Below, in pieces: positions 54,739 to 62,712 of a stretch of 64,000 bases of DNA. Positions within the stretch are counted from its first letter, which is position 1. Each line of letters opens with the position of its first letter. The stretch lies in NCBI RefSeq assembly GCF_003687725.1, contig NZ_RDOJ01000002.1:63249-127248 (forward strand), given 5' to 3'. The position numbers and the translations under genes are program-made. The notes under the pieces are model-generated. The model ran no database searches and was not told where the DNA came from. It saw nothing but the letters and a program-made list of their open reading frames with translations. The DNA comes from Faecalibacter macacae (GTDB taxonomy: Bacteria; Bacteroidota; Bacteroidia; Flavobacteriales; Weeksellaceae).

Positions 54739-55582
54739 TACAGATAATTTAAAAATAACAGATTCTAATCCATTTTCATTCGGAATTGTAAAAGCTGTTT
54801 TTTATAGTATAATAGCTGTTTTTACAATGCAAATAATTGGTGGAATTATACAGCTACCAGCATTTTTTTATCCAATTCTTAACCATGTATTACTACCACT
54901 TAGTTTCTTAGTTGGTATTTGCACTGCAATTGGAGCTTTGTTAGCTATTTTAAAAACAAACGCACAACCAATTATTGCAGAAATAAAACATAAAGTTTCA
55001 ATAACTGAAATGGTTTTAGCTGTTTTTATCTGGATTGGATTTTTACCACTTTGTGAATACTTCACAACTCTAATACCAACTGACGGTCCTTTAGAAGAGC
55101 TTTATAAACAATTCGAATCATCTTTCGAAATGTTATTAAACTATAAATTAGCAGGATTTTTAATGGTTTGTATTTTTGCTCCTATTTTCGAAGAAGTTAT
55201 CTTTCGTGGTATTATTCTTCGTGGAATGCTAAATGCCAAAGTTACCCCAATTGTAGCTATTGCGATTAGTGGACTTATCTTTGGTTCAGCTCATCTAAAT
55301 CCATGGCAATTTGTAGGTGCTGGTTTATTAGGAGCCATTTTTGGTTATGTCTATTACCGTACAAAATCTTTAGCATTGCCAATTATATTACATGCGCTAA
55401 ACAATAGTTTATCCTATTTTATCATGATGCAAGATAACTCGATGAACGAAAATATTTTTGATACGACAGACTTTGTATCAATAGGTATTTTCACAGCTTT
55501 CGCAATCGTACTAAGCTTTATCTTATATCGTATCACTCAAAAAAACTTTAACAACAATGGAATTAATTTTCGCCACACATAA
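54731..55582 (+). CDS. CPBP family intramembrane metalloprotease
   Basis: A 283-residue membrane protein of the CAAX prenyl protease 2/bacteriocin-processing type (Abi domain). Motifs appear in order: FEEVIFRGIILRGM near 152-165 (motif 1 EExxxR), FGSAHLNPWQFVGAG near 190-204 (motif 2 with His), and ILHALNNSLSYF near 217-228 (motif 3 HxxxN). It probably cleaves a membrane substrate, unknown. It overlaps rlmH by 8 bp and rdgB by 26 bp, so the three are translationally coupled. Confidence 0.88.
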   Translation: MNNTDNLKITDSNPFSFGIVKAVFYSIIAVFTMQIIGGIIQLPAFFYPILNHVLLPLSFLVGICTAIGALLAILKTNAQPIIAEIKHKVSITEMVLAVFIWIGFLPLCEYFTTLIPTDGPLEELYKQFESSFEMLLNYKLAGFLMVCIFAPIFEEVIFRGIILRGMLNAKVTPIVAIAISGLIFGSAHLNPWQFVGAGLLGAIFGYVYYRTKSLALPIILHALNNSLSYFIMMQDNSMNENIFDTTDFVSIGIFTAFAIVLSFILYRITQKNFNNNGINFRHT

Positions 55583-56132
55583 TCAACATAAATTAGAAGA
55601 AGTAAAACAAATGCTTCCTCAAAACCTTCAATTTAAATCTTTAACTGAAATTAATTTTCACGACGAAATTGAAGAAACAGGAACAACATTTATAGAAAAT
55701 GCGACAATTAAATCGCAAACAATTTTCCAAAAAACAGGAGTTAATGTTTTTGCTGATGATTCTGGTTTAGTGATCGAAGGATTAAACGGCGCGCCTGGTG
55801 TTTATTCAGCTCGTTATGCTGGAACCGGAAAATCTGAAGACAATATTGCTAAAGTTTTAGAAGAATTAAAAGGAAACGAAAATAGAAAAGCGTATTTTAT
55901 TGCTGTTTTCTGTTTAATTTTAGATGGAAAAGAATATTTCTTCGAAGGTCGTGTAAATGGAACAATTTCTGAAGAAATTTTAGGAGCTGATGGTTTTGGA
56001 TACGATCCAATTTTTATTCCAGAAGGACACACTAAATCTTTTGCACAAATGACTGCCGAAGAAAAAAATAGCATGAGCCACCGTGGTCGTGCTGTTGAAC
56101 AATTAAACGAATTCTTAACTAAAATAGCATAA
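55557..56132 (+). CDS. rdgB: Non-canonical purine NTP pyrophosphatase (RdgB/HAM1)
   Basis: A 191-residue inosine/xanthosine triphosphate pyrophosphatase that cleans the nucleotide pool. N-terminal motif ATHNQHKLEEVK (5-16) and FADDSGLVIEGLNGAPGVYSARYAG near 65-89 with the metal-binding DDSG are diagnostic. GFGYDPIFIPEG and SHRGRAVEQL lie near the C terminus. Start ATG at 55557 lies inside the preceding gene's last 26 bp. Confidence 0.95.
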   Translation: MELIFATHNQHKLEEVKQMLPQNLQFKSLTEINFHDEIEETGTTFIENATIKSQTIFQKTGVNVFADDSGLVIEGLNGAPGVYSARYAGTGKSEDNIAKVLEELKGNENRKAYFIAVFCLILDGKEYFFEGRVNGTISEEILGADGFGYDPIFIPEGHTKSFAQMTAEEKNSMSHRGRAVEQLNEFLTKIA

Positions 56133-56134
56133 AA

Positions 56135-57055
56135 TTGAGTTTAGAAGTAACAATTTTAGGATTTAATTCTGCTGTCCCCACAGCGTTTTCACATCCTACT
56201 GCCCAATTATTAAACATTGCTGAACGGTACTTTTTAATTGATTGTGGCGAAGGAACACAAGTACAATTAAGAAAAGCTAAAGCTAAATTTAACCGAATTA
56301 ATAACATTTTCATTTCGCACTTACACGGCGATCACGTTTTTGGTTTAGTTGGTTTAATTTCTACTTTACAATTATTAGGTCGCGATACTCCTTTAAATAT
56401 TCATGGTCCAAAAGGTATCGAGGAATTTATTATGACACAATTACGATTAACTGAATCTAATTGTAGCTACGATATTGTTTTTAACGAATTATCAGGAAAA
56501 GAATCTGTATTAGTTTTTGAAGATGATAAAGTCGAAGTATTTTCAATTCCATTAAACCACAGAATTTACACCAATGGTTATCTTTTTAGAGAAAAACCAA
56601 AACAACGTAAACTAAACATGGATGCGATTGAACAATATCAAGAAATTGAAATTTGCGATTATCAAAATCTAAAAAATGGACGTGATTACGTGATGGAAGA
56701 TGGTACAATTATCGACAATGAAGATTTAACTTTTGATGGTCCACGTGCTTTAAGCTACGCTTACTGTTCGGACACGAAATATAAACGTAACATTATTCCG
56801 ATTATTAAAGGTGTTGATTTATTGTATCATGAAAGTACTTTCTTACACGAAGCAAAAGATTTAGCAAATTACACAGGTCATACAACTGCGAAAGAGGCTG
56901 GTATTATTGCCAGAGATGCAGAAGTTGGTAAATTAGTTTTAGGTCATTTCTCTAACAGATATCACGATTATAGTGTTTTATTAGATGAAGCTAAACTAGA
57001 GTTTGAAAATACAGTTTTACCTAAATTATTAGGAACAATAAAAGTTAAGCCATAG
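56135..57055 (+). CDS. rnz: Ribonuclease Z (tRNase Z), TTG start
   Basis: A 306-residue MBL-fold endonuclease that trims tRNA 3' ends. The metal-binding motif SHLHGDHVFGL is at about 60-70. CSDTKYKRNIIP and TGHTTAKEAG are in the second half, with GHFSNRY providing a late His. The start codon is TTG at 56135, 3 bp after the rdgB stop. No ATG could supply the conserved TILGFNSAVPT start. This matters locally because no tRNA in this window encodes CCA. Confidence 0.93.
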   Translation: MSLEVTILGFNSAVPTAFSHPTAQLLNIAERYFLIDCGEGTQVQLRKAKAKFNRINNIFISHLHGDHVFGLVGLISTLQLLGRDTPLNIHGPKGIEEFIMTQLRLTESNCSYDIVFNELSGKESVLVFEDDKVEVFSIPLNHRIYTNGYLFREKPKQRKLNMDAIEQYQEIEICDYQNLKNGRDYVMEDGTIIDNEDLTFDGPRALSYAYCSDTKYKRNIIPIIKGVDLLYHESTFLHEAKDLANYTGHTTAKEAGIIARDAEVGKLVLGHFSNRYHDYSVLLDEAKLEFENTVLPKLLGTIKVKP

Positions 57056-57069
57056 TGATTAGGCTAAAC

Positions 57070-57104
57070 AAAAAAGAGCAAGTTTTACAACTTGCTCTTT
57101 TTTG
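57070..57104 (+). terminator. Terminator after rnz
   Basis: AAAAAGAGCAAGTT/AACTTGCTCTTTTT stem with a TTAC loop. Confidence 0.9.
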
Positions 57105-57106
57105 TT

Positions 57107-57195
57107 TGACGCGTTAGGAATTGCAGTGAAAATCCTTTGCTGACAAAGCAAAGATTGTAACGAAAAGCCCGCCCGAACGCCCAAATATTTTGTAT
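57107..57195. repeat. GC-richer intergenic segment, possible dispersed repeat
   Basis: GCGTTAGGAATTGCAGTG followed by GATTGTAACGAAAAGCCC and GCCCGAACGCCC is GC-rich against its AT-rich surroundings. It resembles a dispersed intergenic repeat I associate with Flavobacteriia. Only one copy lies in the window. Confidence 0.4.
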
Positions 57196-57228
57196 AAAAA
57201 AAACCGCTCGACTAATCGAACGGCTTTT
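57196..57228 (-). terminator. Terminator after rplS
   Basis: On the minus strand CCGTTCGA/TCGAGCGG with a TTAG loop and one G-T pair, followed by T8. Confidence 0.85.
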
Positions 57229-57250
57229 ATACTTTTCAAGAAAGTAACTA

Positions 57251-57604
57251 CTATTTGTAAGAAGCGTCTTTGATACGTGCTTTTTTACCACGTAATGCTC
57301 TAAAGTAGAAGATACGAGCTCTACGAACTTTACCTTTCTTGTTAACTTCAATTTTTTGTAAAGCTGGCATGTTGATTGGGAAGATACGCTCTACACCAAC
57401 ATCTCCAGACATTTTACGGATTGTGAAAGTCTCAGTTGTTCCTTGACCTCTTCTTTGGATAACAACACCTTTGAAGAACTGAACACGAGTTTTTCCACCC
57501 TCTGTAATTTCTTGATAAACTGTAATAGTATCACCTGCTGCGAAAGCTGGGAACTCTTTTTTAGCTACGTATTTCTCTTGTACGTATTTAACTAAATTTT
57601 CCAT
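57251..57604 (-). CDS. rplS: 50S ribosomal protein L19
   Basis: A 117-residue L19 with FAAGDTITVYQEITEGGKTRVQFFKGVVIQRRGQG and later ERIFPINMPALQKIEV (two conserved blocks), ending FYFRALRGKKARI. It sits at the 30S-50S interface. It is monocistronic here, without the rpsP-rimM-trmD neighbours of many bacteria, with a promoter, a hairpin leader and a terminator. Codon use (CGT, GCA, ACA) is of the highly expressed type. Confidence 0.97.
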   Translation of the reverse strand: MENLVKYVQEKYVAKKEFPAFAAGDTITVYQEITEGGKTRVQFFKGVVIQRRGQGTTETFTIRKMSGDVGVERIFPINMPALQKIEVNKKGKVRRARIFYFRALRGKKARIKDASYK

Positions 57605-57627
57605 TGTAATAATCGAATTTATTTAGA

Positions 57628-57665
57628 TTGACCAACTTAAACGTCTTTCGCCAGAGGTTGAGCAA
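57628..57665 (-). promoter_or_regulatory. Hairpin leader in front of rplS
   Basis: On the minus strand TTGCTCAAC (57665-57657) pairs with GTTGGTCAA (57636-57628) in eight of nine positions, with a 20-base loop. It begins about 5 nt after the predicted transcription start and ends 24 nt before the rplS ATG. An autogenous ribosomal-protein leader is an inference. Confidence 0.5.
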
Positions 57666-57673
57666 TGCGAATG

Positions 57674-57703
57674 CAAAATTAATTATTTTTATTAACAATC
57701 CAA
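57674..57703 (-). promoter_or_regulatory. Promoter of rplS
   Basis: TTG (57703-57701), a 19-base spacer, and TAATTTTG (57681-57674) on the minus strand. It lies within the last codons and stop of the DUF2007 gene. Confidence 0.75.
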
Positions 57704-57922
57704 ATCATTGTCGTGAAAATCTTGACTTTTTCTGTAAATTTTTAAAGCCTTTTCGTAATCTTCATCCTTCACTTGCAAGCGAATACCTTGCGAAAAGGTG
57801 GAACCTATGGTATAAGAAAGATTCTCGTCAAGAACTGTACTTTCAATCCCTTCAGATTCTAATAATAATTTAATAATATCAGCTTCAATTACTGTGTTAA
57901 ATCGTGCTAAAATCTTAAACAT
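57692..57922 (-). CDS. DUF2007 domain protein
   Basis: A 76-residue protein of the DUF2007 family (PF09413, putative signal-transducing protein). It starts FKILARFNTVIEADIIKLLLESEGIES, with the ferredoxin-like beta-alpha-beta pattern of the family, and ends DYEKALKIYRKSQ. It follows ppk2 by 2 bp on the minus strand, so they are likely co-transcribed. Function unknown. Confidence 0.8.
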   Translation of the reverse strand: MFKILARFNTVIEADIIKLLLESEGIESTVLDENLSYTIGSTFSQGIRLQVKDEDYEKALKIYRKSQDFHDNDLDC

Positions 57923-57924
57923 AA

Positions 57925-58743
57925 TTATTCGTATTTTATAATTACTTCATCATCTGCTGTTGTTCCTTTTGGATCAAAGCCTTTAATATTGCATAATAAA
58001 TACCTCATCATCGCTAAGCGAGCTTCTTTTTTACTGTCAGTTTTAATTTCAATCCAAGGATTTTCTTTCGTACCTGTTTTCTCAAATAGTAAACTAATAT
58101 ATTTCGTGTAATCGTCCCATTTTTCTTGTGCTTGTTTGTCTAAGCTTCCTAATTTCCATTGTTTAAGAGGATCTGTTCTGCGTTCTTCTAATCTTGCAGC
58201 TTGTTCTTCTTTTGATATAGATAAATAAATTTTGATGATTTCGATTCCATCTTCAATCAGTAAATGTTCAACTTCATTAACTTGTTTCATAAACTTGTCA
58301 TATTGTTCATCAGTACAAAAACCAAAAATTGGTTCAACTACCGCGCGATTGTACCAAGAACGATCAAAGAAAACGATTTCACCTTCATTAGGTAATTTCT
58401 TAAAATATCGCTGAAAATACCATTGCCCAGATTCTATTGCCGTTGGTTTAGGCAAAGCCTCTACTCTATACTTTTTTGGATTCATATTCTGCGTAACACG
58501 AGAAATTGTTCCTCCTTTCCCAGCCGCATCACGACCTTCTAAAATTACAAGTACACGCTTAATATTATCTACAACATATGATTGTAAACGAACCAATTCT
58601 ACTTGTAATTCGGCTACCAATTTATCATACTCTAATTGTTTTCTAAATTTCTTTTCTTTAATTATATCATGTTCAACTAAAAAGTCAATAACTTGTTGTT
58701 TATTACTAATTGTTTCTAAATCCTTTAAATCAAATTCGGCCAT
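57925..58743 (-). CDS. ppk2: Polyphosphate kinase 2
   Basis: A 272-residue single-domain PPK2 that uses polyphosphate to phosphorylate nucleotides. Walker A-like GRDAAGKGGT is near 69-78 and Walker B with lid residues DRSWYNRAVVEP near 125-136. The lid continues EQAARLEERRTDPLKQWKLG near 183-202. Class I-like length and motifs suggest NDP-to-NTP conversion or the reverse, but the class is not certain. It starts 171 bp from the divergent YHS gene. Confidence 0.93.
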   Translation of the reverse strand: MAEFDLKDLETISNKQQVIDFLVEHDIIKEKKFRKQLEYDKLVAELQVELVRLQSYVVDNIKRVLVILEGRDAAGKGGTISRVTQNMNPKKYRVEALPKPTAIESGQWYFQRYFKKLPNEGEIVFFDRSWYNRAVVEPIFGFCTDEQYDKFMKQVNEVEHLLIEDGIEIIKIYLSISKEEQAARLEERRTDPLKQWKLGSLDKQAQEKWDDYTKYISLLFEKTGTKENPWIEIKTDSKKEARLAMMRYLLCNIKGFDPKGTTADDEVIIKYE

Positions 58744-58881
58744 TATTCTTTATCATTTAAATTGGTTTTACTTCAATTAAATTTACTTAAACTTTTTGAG
58801 AGTGAATAATCATTTGTAAGAATTTAAGAAATGTTTTGATTCAGAATGTAGTAAATCATTTTTTTATCCATAAATAGCTCA

Positions 58882-58889
58882 TAAATTTG
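58882..58889 (+). promoter_or_regulatory. -7 element of the YHS lipoprotein-SCO operon
   Basis: Exact TAAATTTG followed by C, 25 bp before the ATG. No TTG at -33. Confidence 0.5.
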
Positions 58890-58914
58890 CATCAAATTCT
58901 AAAACATTTGACAA

Positions 58915-59214
58915 ATGAAAATAATTAAAATATTATCAGTTATCACTTTATCTATCGTAGCAATCTCTTGCTCTAAAGAAGCTAAAACTGAAAATGAAGT
59001 TGAAGTACATGTTGTTGAAGAAACACATAATGAAATGTCGGCTGGTAATGCTTTAAATGTAGAAGTTGTAAATGAATTAGATCCTATTTGTGGAATGACA
59101 ACTGCAGATCATTTAAAAGACACAGCAGACTATAAAGGAAAAACATATGGTTTTTGTAACACAATGTGTAAAGAAAAATTCTTAGAAAATCCAGAACAAT
59201 ATATTAATGAATAA
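58915..59214 (+). CDS. YHS-domain lipoprotein
   Basis: A 99-residue predicted lipoprotein (lipobox AISC, Cys19). After a short acidic linker comes a YHS domain: DPICGM near 59-64 and YGFCNTMCKEKFLENPEQY near 80-98. YHS cysteines usually bind copper or another transition metal. It overlaps the SCO gene by 8 bp, so a role in copper handling for cytochrome oxidase is a reasonable inference. Confidence 0.83.
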   Translation: MKIIKILSVITLSIVAISCSKEAKTENEVEVHVVEETHNEMSAGNALNVEVVNELDPICGMTTADHLKDTADYKGKTYGFCNTMCKEKFLENPEQYINE

Positions 59215-59863
59215 ACAACTGATTGGAGTAATTGCGATAATTGCTCTTGTTATTGGTTTTATTTTTTGGAACAAGTCCAAATCTGAAAGTGATTTAGTTA
59301 AAATAATGGATGTTCCTAGTTTTGAGATGACCAATCAATACGGTGAAAAATTTACGGAACGAGACATGTTAGGAAAAGTTTACTTAGTTGAATTTTTCTT
59401 TACAAGTTGTCCTACAATTTGCCCAGTAATGAAACAGAACCTTAGGATTATCGAGGATTCAATCAACGATCCACAATTTGGTATTGTTTCGATAACAATT
59501 GACCCTAAACGTGATACACCTGAACGTTTACTACAACATTATAAACAAATTCAGGCTAAATCTCCGAATTGGTATATGTTAACTGCTGAACGTGATTATA
59601 TCCAAGAAGTAAGCAAAAAGTTTAATATTTATTTGGGTGATGCAAAAGATGATGCTAAAAGTTTAGACCACAGTGGTCAATTTGCATTGGTTGATAAACA
59701 AGGAAAAATACGTTCGCGAGTTAATGGACATGGAATTCCTAAATTATATTATTCTGGCTTAAATTATACTGATGCAGCTGGTGTTAACCCTTCCTTAAAC
59801 GGAACTTATCATCCAGATGTTACAATGGTTATTGAAGATATAAAGAAATTATTAGAAGAATAA
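59207..59863 (+). CDS. SCO1/SenC family copper chaperone
   Basis: A 218-residue membrane-anchored thioredoxin-fold protein (N-terminal helix about 5-22). The copper site is complete: Cys68 and Cys72 in TSCPTICPV, and His155 in LDHSGQF. SCO proteins load the CuA or CuB site of cytochrome c oxidase. Its start lies 8 bp inside the YHS lipoprotein gene. No oxidase genes are in the window. It ends at a strong terminator. Confidence 0.93.
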   Translation: MNKQLIGVIAIIALVIGFIFWNKSKSESDLVKIMDVPSFEMTNQYGEKFTERDMLGKVYLVEFFFTSCPTICPVMKQNLRIIEDSINDPQFGIVSITIDPKRDTPERLLQHYKQIQAKSPNWYMLTAERDYIQEVSKKFNIYLGDAKDDAKSLDHSGQFALVDKQGKIRSRVNGHGIPKLYYSGLNYTDAAGVNPSLNGTYHPDVTMVIEDIKKLLEE

Positions 59864-59872
59864 ATTTCAAAT

Positions 59873-59907
59873 AAAAAATCCACTTTACGAGTAAAGTGGA
59901 TTTTTTA
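59873..59907 (+). terminator. Terminator after the SCO gene
   Basis: AAAAATCCACTTTA/TAAAGTGGATTTTT stem with a four-base loop. Confidence 0.9.
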
Positions 59908-59919
59908 TTTATAATTTGA

Positions 59920-60570
59920 TTATCTCAATTTTACATTTACAACTTCTCCGTCCGATTTTACTTCAACAAATAATTCAAGAAATTCACTACTATCTTTATA
60001 ATATTCATAAGGCGTGTAATAATCTGTACGACCTCCGTAACCATTATAACCACTTCCTGTATATTGATTTCCTGTATAAGTTGTCGTATAACCTAATGTT
60101 CCATAAATATAATATTTCCCTGGTTTCATATCAGGAAAAGTAAATTCGCCACTACTATTTGTGATCGATTCTAAACGATAACGAGTCGCATCATTACTCA
60201 TTAAAACATACGTATTCTTTTTTGGATTGTTTTTTGATTTATCTTTCCATAAAGCATAATACTCTTCAAAATAAGGCGTTACTGGGAACAAAATAACTTT
60301 TATTTTATTTGCGAAAATTTTCTCTCCCGTTTTTAATCCAAAATTTTTATTTTCTCTTGCTCTAGTAAAAGCGACCCCTTTAATTTTACCTTTACCCATC
60401 GCTAACATATTTTTTGCAGCTATTGAATCAAATTGTTGTTTAGGATAAATAATTTTTTCATTTTGTTTTTTCAACATAGCTTCTTTATCCTTTTTTTCTG
60501 GCTCTACATATTGTGCTTCTATCAACGAATTAAAACATAAAAAAATCCCAAGTAATAAAGTGTATTTCAT
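59920..60570 (-). CDS. Exported protein with Cna-B/carboxypeptidase-regulatory-like domain
   Basis: A 216-residue exported protein (signal to about EAQ). The centre shows the SSGEFTFPDMKPGKYYIYG pattern of a carboxypeptidase-regulatory-like beta-sandwich. It is flanked by a Tyr/Gly-rich segment (TYTGNQYTGSGYNGYGGRTDYY) that is probably flexible, and the protein ends in a beta hairpin (FVEVKSDGEVVNVKLR). Its function is not known. The gene stands alone on the minus strand between two plus-strand transcription units. Confidence 0.7.
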   Translation of the reverse strand: MKYTLLLGIFLCFNSLIEAQYVEPEKKDKEAMLKKQNEKIIYPKQQFDSIAAKNMLAMGKGKIKGVAFTRARENKNFGLKTGEKIFANKIKVILFPVTPYFEEYYALWKDKSKNNPKKNTYVLMSNDATRYRLESITNSSGEFTFPDMKPGKYYIYGTLGYTTTYTGNQYTGSGYNGYGGRTDYYTPYEYYKDSSEFLELFVEVKSDGEVVNVKLR

Positions 60571-60686
60571 AATATTAAGTATTTAATTTTATCTAAAATA
60601 CAATATTAATTTTATTCCAATATTGAATATCAATATTTTAACTATTTTATTTCATAAACATTATATAAATTGATTCTATTTTTTTA

Positions 60687-60720
60687 TTGATTCAATATTT
60701 CAATTACATCATTATCTTTG
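60687..60720 (+). promoter_or_regulatory. Promoter of rlmD, leaderless or nearly so
   Basis: TTG at 60687-60689, a 23-base spacer and TATCTTTG at 60713-60720. The ATG is at 60725, so the mRNA should start at or one base before the start codon. Confidence 0.7.
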
Positions 60721-60724
60721 CAGC

Positions 60725-62143
60725 ATGGGAAGAAAAGTGAAACAAAAAATCATCTTAAATAACATCGAAGTTTTACGCGCAGGTGCGAAAGGTGTTTCTG
60801 TTGGAAAAACAGAGGAAGGAAAAACAGTTTTAATTAAAGGTGCTATTCCTGGGGATGTTGTAGATGTACACGTTTTAAAGAAAAAAAGTAGTTATTTAGA
60901 AGGACAAGCGGTAGCTTTCCATAAAAAATCTGAATATAGAGTTGAACCACAATGTGAGCATTTTGGAGTTTGTGGTGGTTGTAAATGGCAAGATATGAGC
61001 TATGATGCTCAATTGAAATTTAAACACGACGAAGTTGTAAACAATTTAGTTCGCATCGGTGGATTTAAAGATATCGAAAACGAAACTGATTATATTGTTG
61101 GTTCTAAAGAACAATATTTTTACAGAAATAAATTAGAATTTACTTTTTCTAATGCACGTTGGTTAACATTAGAAGAAATACAATCTGGGAAAGATTTTGA
61201 TGATCGCGACGTCGTTGGATTCCATATACCAGGTGCATGGTCAAAAGTTTTAGATGTAACAAAATGTCACTTACAACGTGACCCATCTAATGCAATCCGT
61301 GTAGAAGCTAAACGTTTTGCTTTAGAACATAATTTAGATTTCTTTGATTTAAAAAATCAAGAAGGTTTATTACGTACTTTAATGATTCGTACTTCTCAAA
61401 ACGGAGAATTAATGGTATTAGTTCAATTCTACCGTGAAGAAAAAGAAAACAGAGAAGCATTTTTACAGAACTTAAAAGATAAGTTCCCAGAAATTACTTC
61501 TTTATTATATGCAATCAATCCAAAACAAAACGATTCTGTTTACGATTTAGACATTCAAGTTTTTGCTGGAGAAGATCACATCATGGAACAAATGGAGGAT
61601 TTAAACTTCAAAATTGGTCCAAAATCATTCTACCAAACAAATCCAGCGCAAGCATATGAGTTATACAAAATTACGCGTGACTTTGCAGGATTAGAAGGAA
61701 ATGAATTAGTTTACGATTTATATACTGGTACTGGTACAATTGCACAATTCGTTTCGAAAAAAGTAAAAAAAGTAGTTGGTATTGAATCCGTTCCAGAAGC
61801 TATTGAAGCTGCTAAAGCTGCTGCAGAGCGTAACGGAATTACAAACTGTGATTTTTACTGTGGTGATATGAAAGATGTATTAAACCAAGAATTCATCGAA
61901 CAACACGGTATTCCAGATGTAATCATTACTGATCCACCTCGTGATGGTATGCACAAAAAAGTAGTTGAAAACATTTTATTCATGAATCCTAAGCGTGTTG
62001 TTTACGTTTCTTGTAATTCTGCAACTCAGGCTCGTGATTTAGAATTGATGAAAGATCAATACAAAATTGTTAAAGTTCAGCCAGTTGATATGTTCCCACA
62101 AACACATCACGTAGAAAATATCGTAGTTTTAGAGAGAATTTAA
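60725..62143 (+). CDS. rlmD: 23S rRNA (uracil-1939 C5)-methyltransferase
   Basis: A 472-residue RlmD-type enzyme. It has an N-terminal TRAM domain (VLRAGAKGVSVGKTEEGKTVLIKGAIPGD), iron-sulfur cysteines in CEHFGVCGGCKW near 77-86 plus CHLQ near 182, and a SAM domain (YDLYTGTGTIAQFV near 338-351, DPPRDGMH). The catalytic Cys is in VSCNSATQARDL near 434. It could also act like RlmCD/RumA; the substrate site is not readable. It is the first gene of a three-gene run. Confidence 0.93.
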   Translation: MGRKVKQKIILNNIEVLRAGAKGVSVGKTEEGKTVLIKGAIPGDVVDVHVLKKKSSYLEGQAVAFHKKSEYRVEPQCEHFGVCGGCKWQDMSYDAQLKFKHDEVVNNLVRIGGFKDIENETDYIVGSKEQYFYRNKLEFTFSNARWLTLEEIQSGKDFDDRDVVGFHIPGAWSKVLDVTKCHLQRDPSNAIRVEAKRFALEHNLDFFDLKNQEGLLRTLMIRTSQNGELMVLVQFYREEKENREAFLQNLKDKFPEITSLLYAINPKQNDSVYDLDIQVFAGEDHIMEQMEDLNFKIGPKSFYQTNPAQAYELYKITRDFAGLEGNELVYDLYTGTGTIAQFVSKKVKKVVGIESVPEAIEAAKAAAERNGITNCDFYCGDMKDVLNQEFIEQHGIPDVIITDPPRDGMHKKVVENILFMNPKRVVYVSCNSATQARDLELMKDQYKIVKVQPVDMFPQTHHVENIVVLERI

Positions 62144-62160
62144 AACCACTCATTATCCAA

Positions 62161-62712
62161 ATGAATTGTAATTACATTAAAAATATAACTACATTAGGTC
62201 TTGCACTTGGAGTGTTTACACTTACAAGCTGCGAGCCTGATGATATCTGTTTAGCGGAAGAAGCTCCGTTTGTAACATTAAAGATGTATTATCCAAATTC
62301 TGATACAGATTTAGAAGATACTATTTTCTATAAAGCTTATGTAAATGATACGCTTTTAATCGAATCAGGAAGTAATGAAAAGGATTTAACTGTATTAAAT
62401 TTACCAATTTTAACTACAGAAAATCGTACTATAAAATATATCTTGGAACAAGGATCTACTTACAAAACTAAATTTATTAACGGAAATGATACTGTTGTTA
62501 CAACACATCAAGCACCGCAAGATATAATTTATGTAAATTATCAAATAGATAATAAATACAATTCTAAAGCGTGTGGATTTGGAGTATTTTTTAAAGATGC
62601 TACATTTACAACATCAAACAATTGGATACAAAATTTAGAAATCGTTAATACAACTATAGATGATGCAACGTCAACTAATCTTAACATTTTTGCTGAACCT
62701 CGTAGCTATTAA
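62161..62712 (+). CDS. DUF6452 family lipoprotein
   Basis: A 183-residue predicted lipoprotein (lipobox LTSC, with the Cys24 region following TLTSC). The mature part is beta-rich, with EDTIFYKAYVNDTLLIESGSNEKDLTVLNLPI in two strands, and two further cysteines (DICLAE, SKACGFG). I recognise it as the DUF6452 type found after rlmD in Flavobacteriia. It follows rlmD by 17 bp and overlaps the DUF6048 gene by 53 bp. Function unknown. Confidence 0.75.
   Translation: MNCNYIKNITTLGLALGVFTLTSCEPDDICLAEEAPFVTLKMYYPNSDTDLEDTIFYKAYVNDTLLIESGSNEKDLTVLNLPILTTENRTIKYILEQGSTYKTKFINGNDTVVTTHQAPQDIIYVNYQIDNKYNSKACGFGVFFKDATFTTSNNWIQNLEIVNTTIDDATSTNLNIFAEPRSY

Noticed and set aside
57085-57351. 88-codon frame spanning the rplS end and the rnz terminator
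   Set aside because: It overlaps rplS in another frame and crosses two terminators.
57628-57873. 81-codon plus-strand frame over the DUF2007 gene and rplS leader
   Set aside because: Antisense to a real gene and to the hairpin leader.
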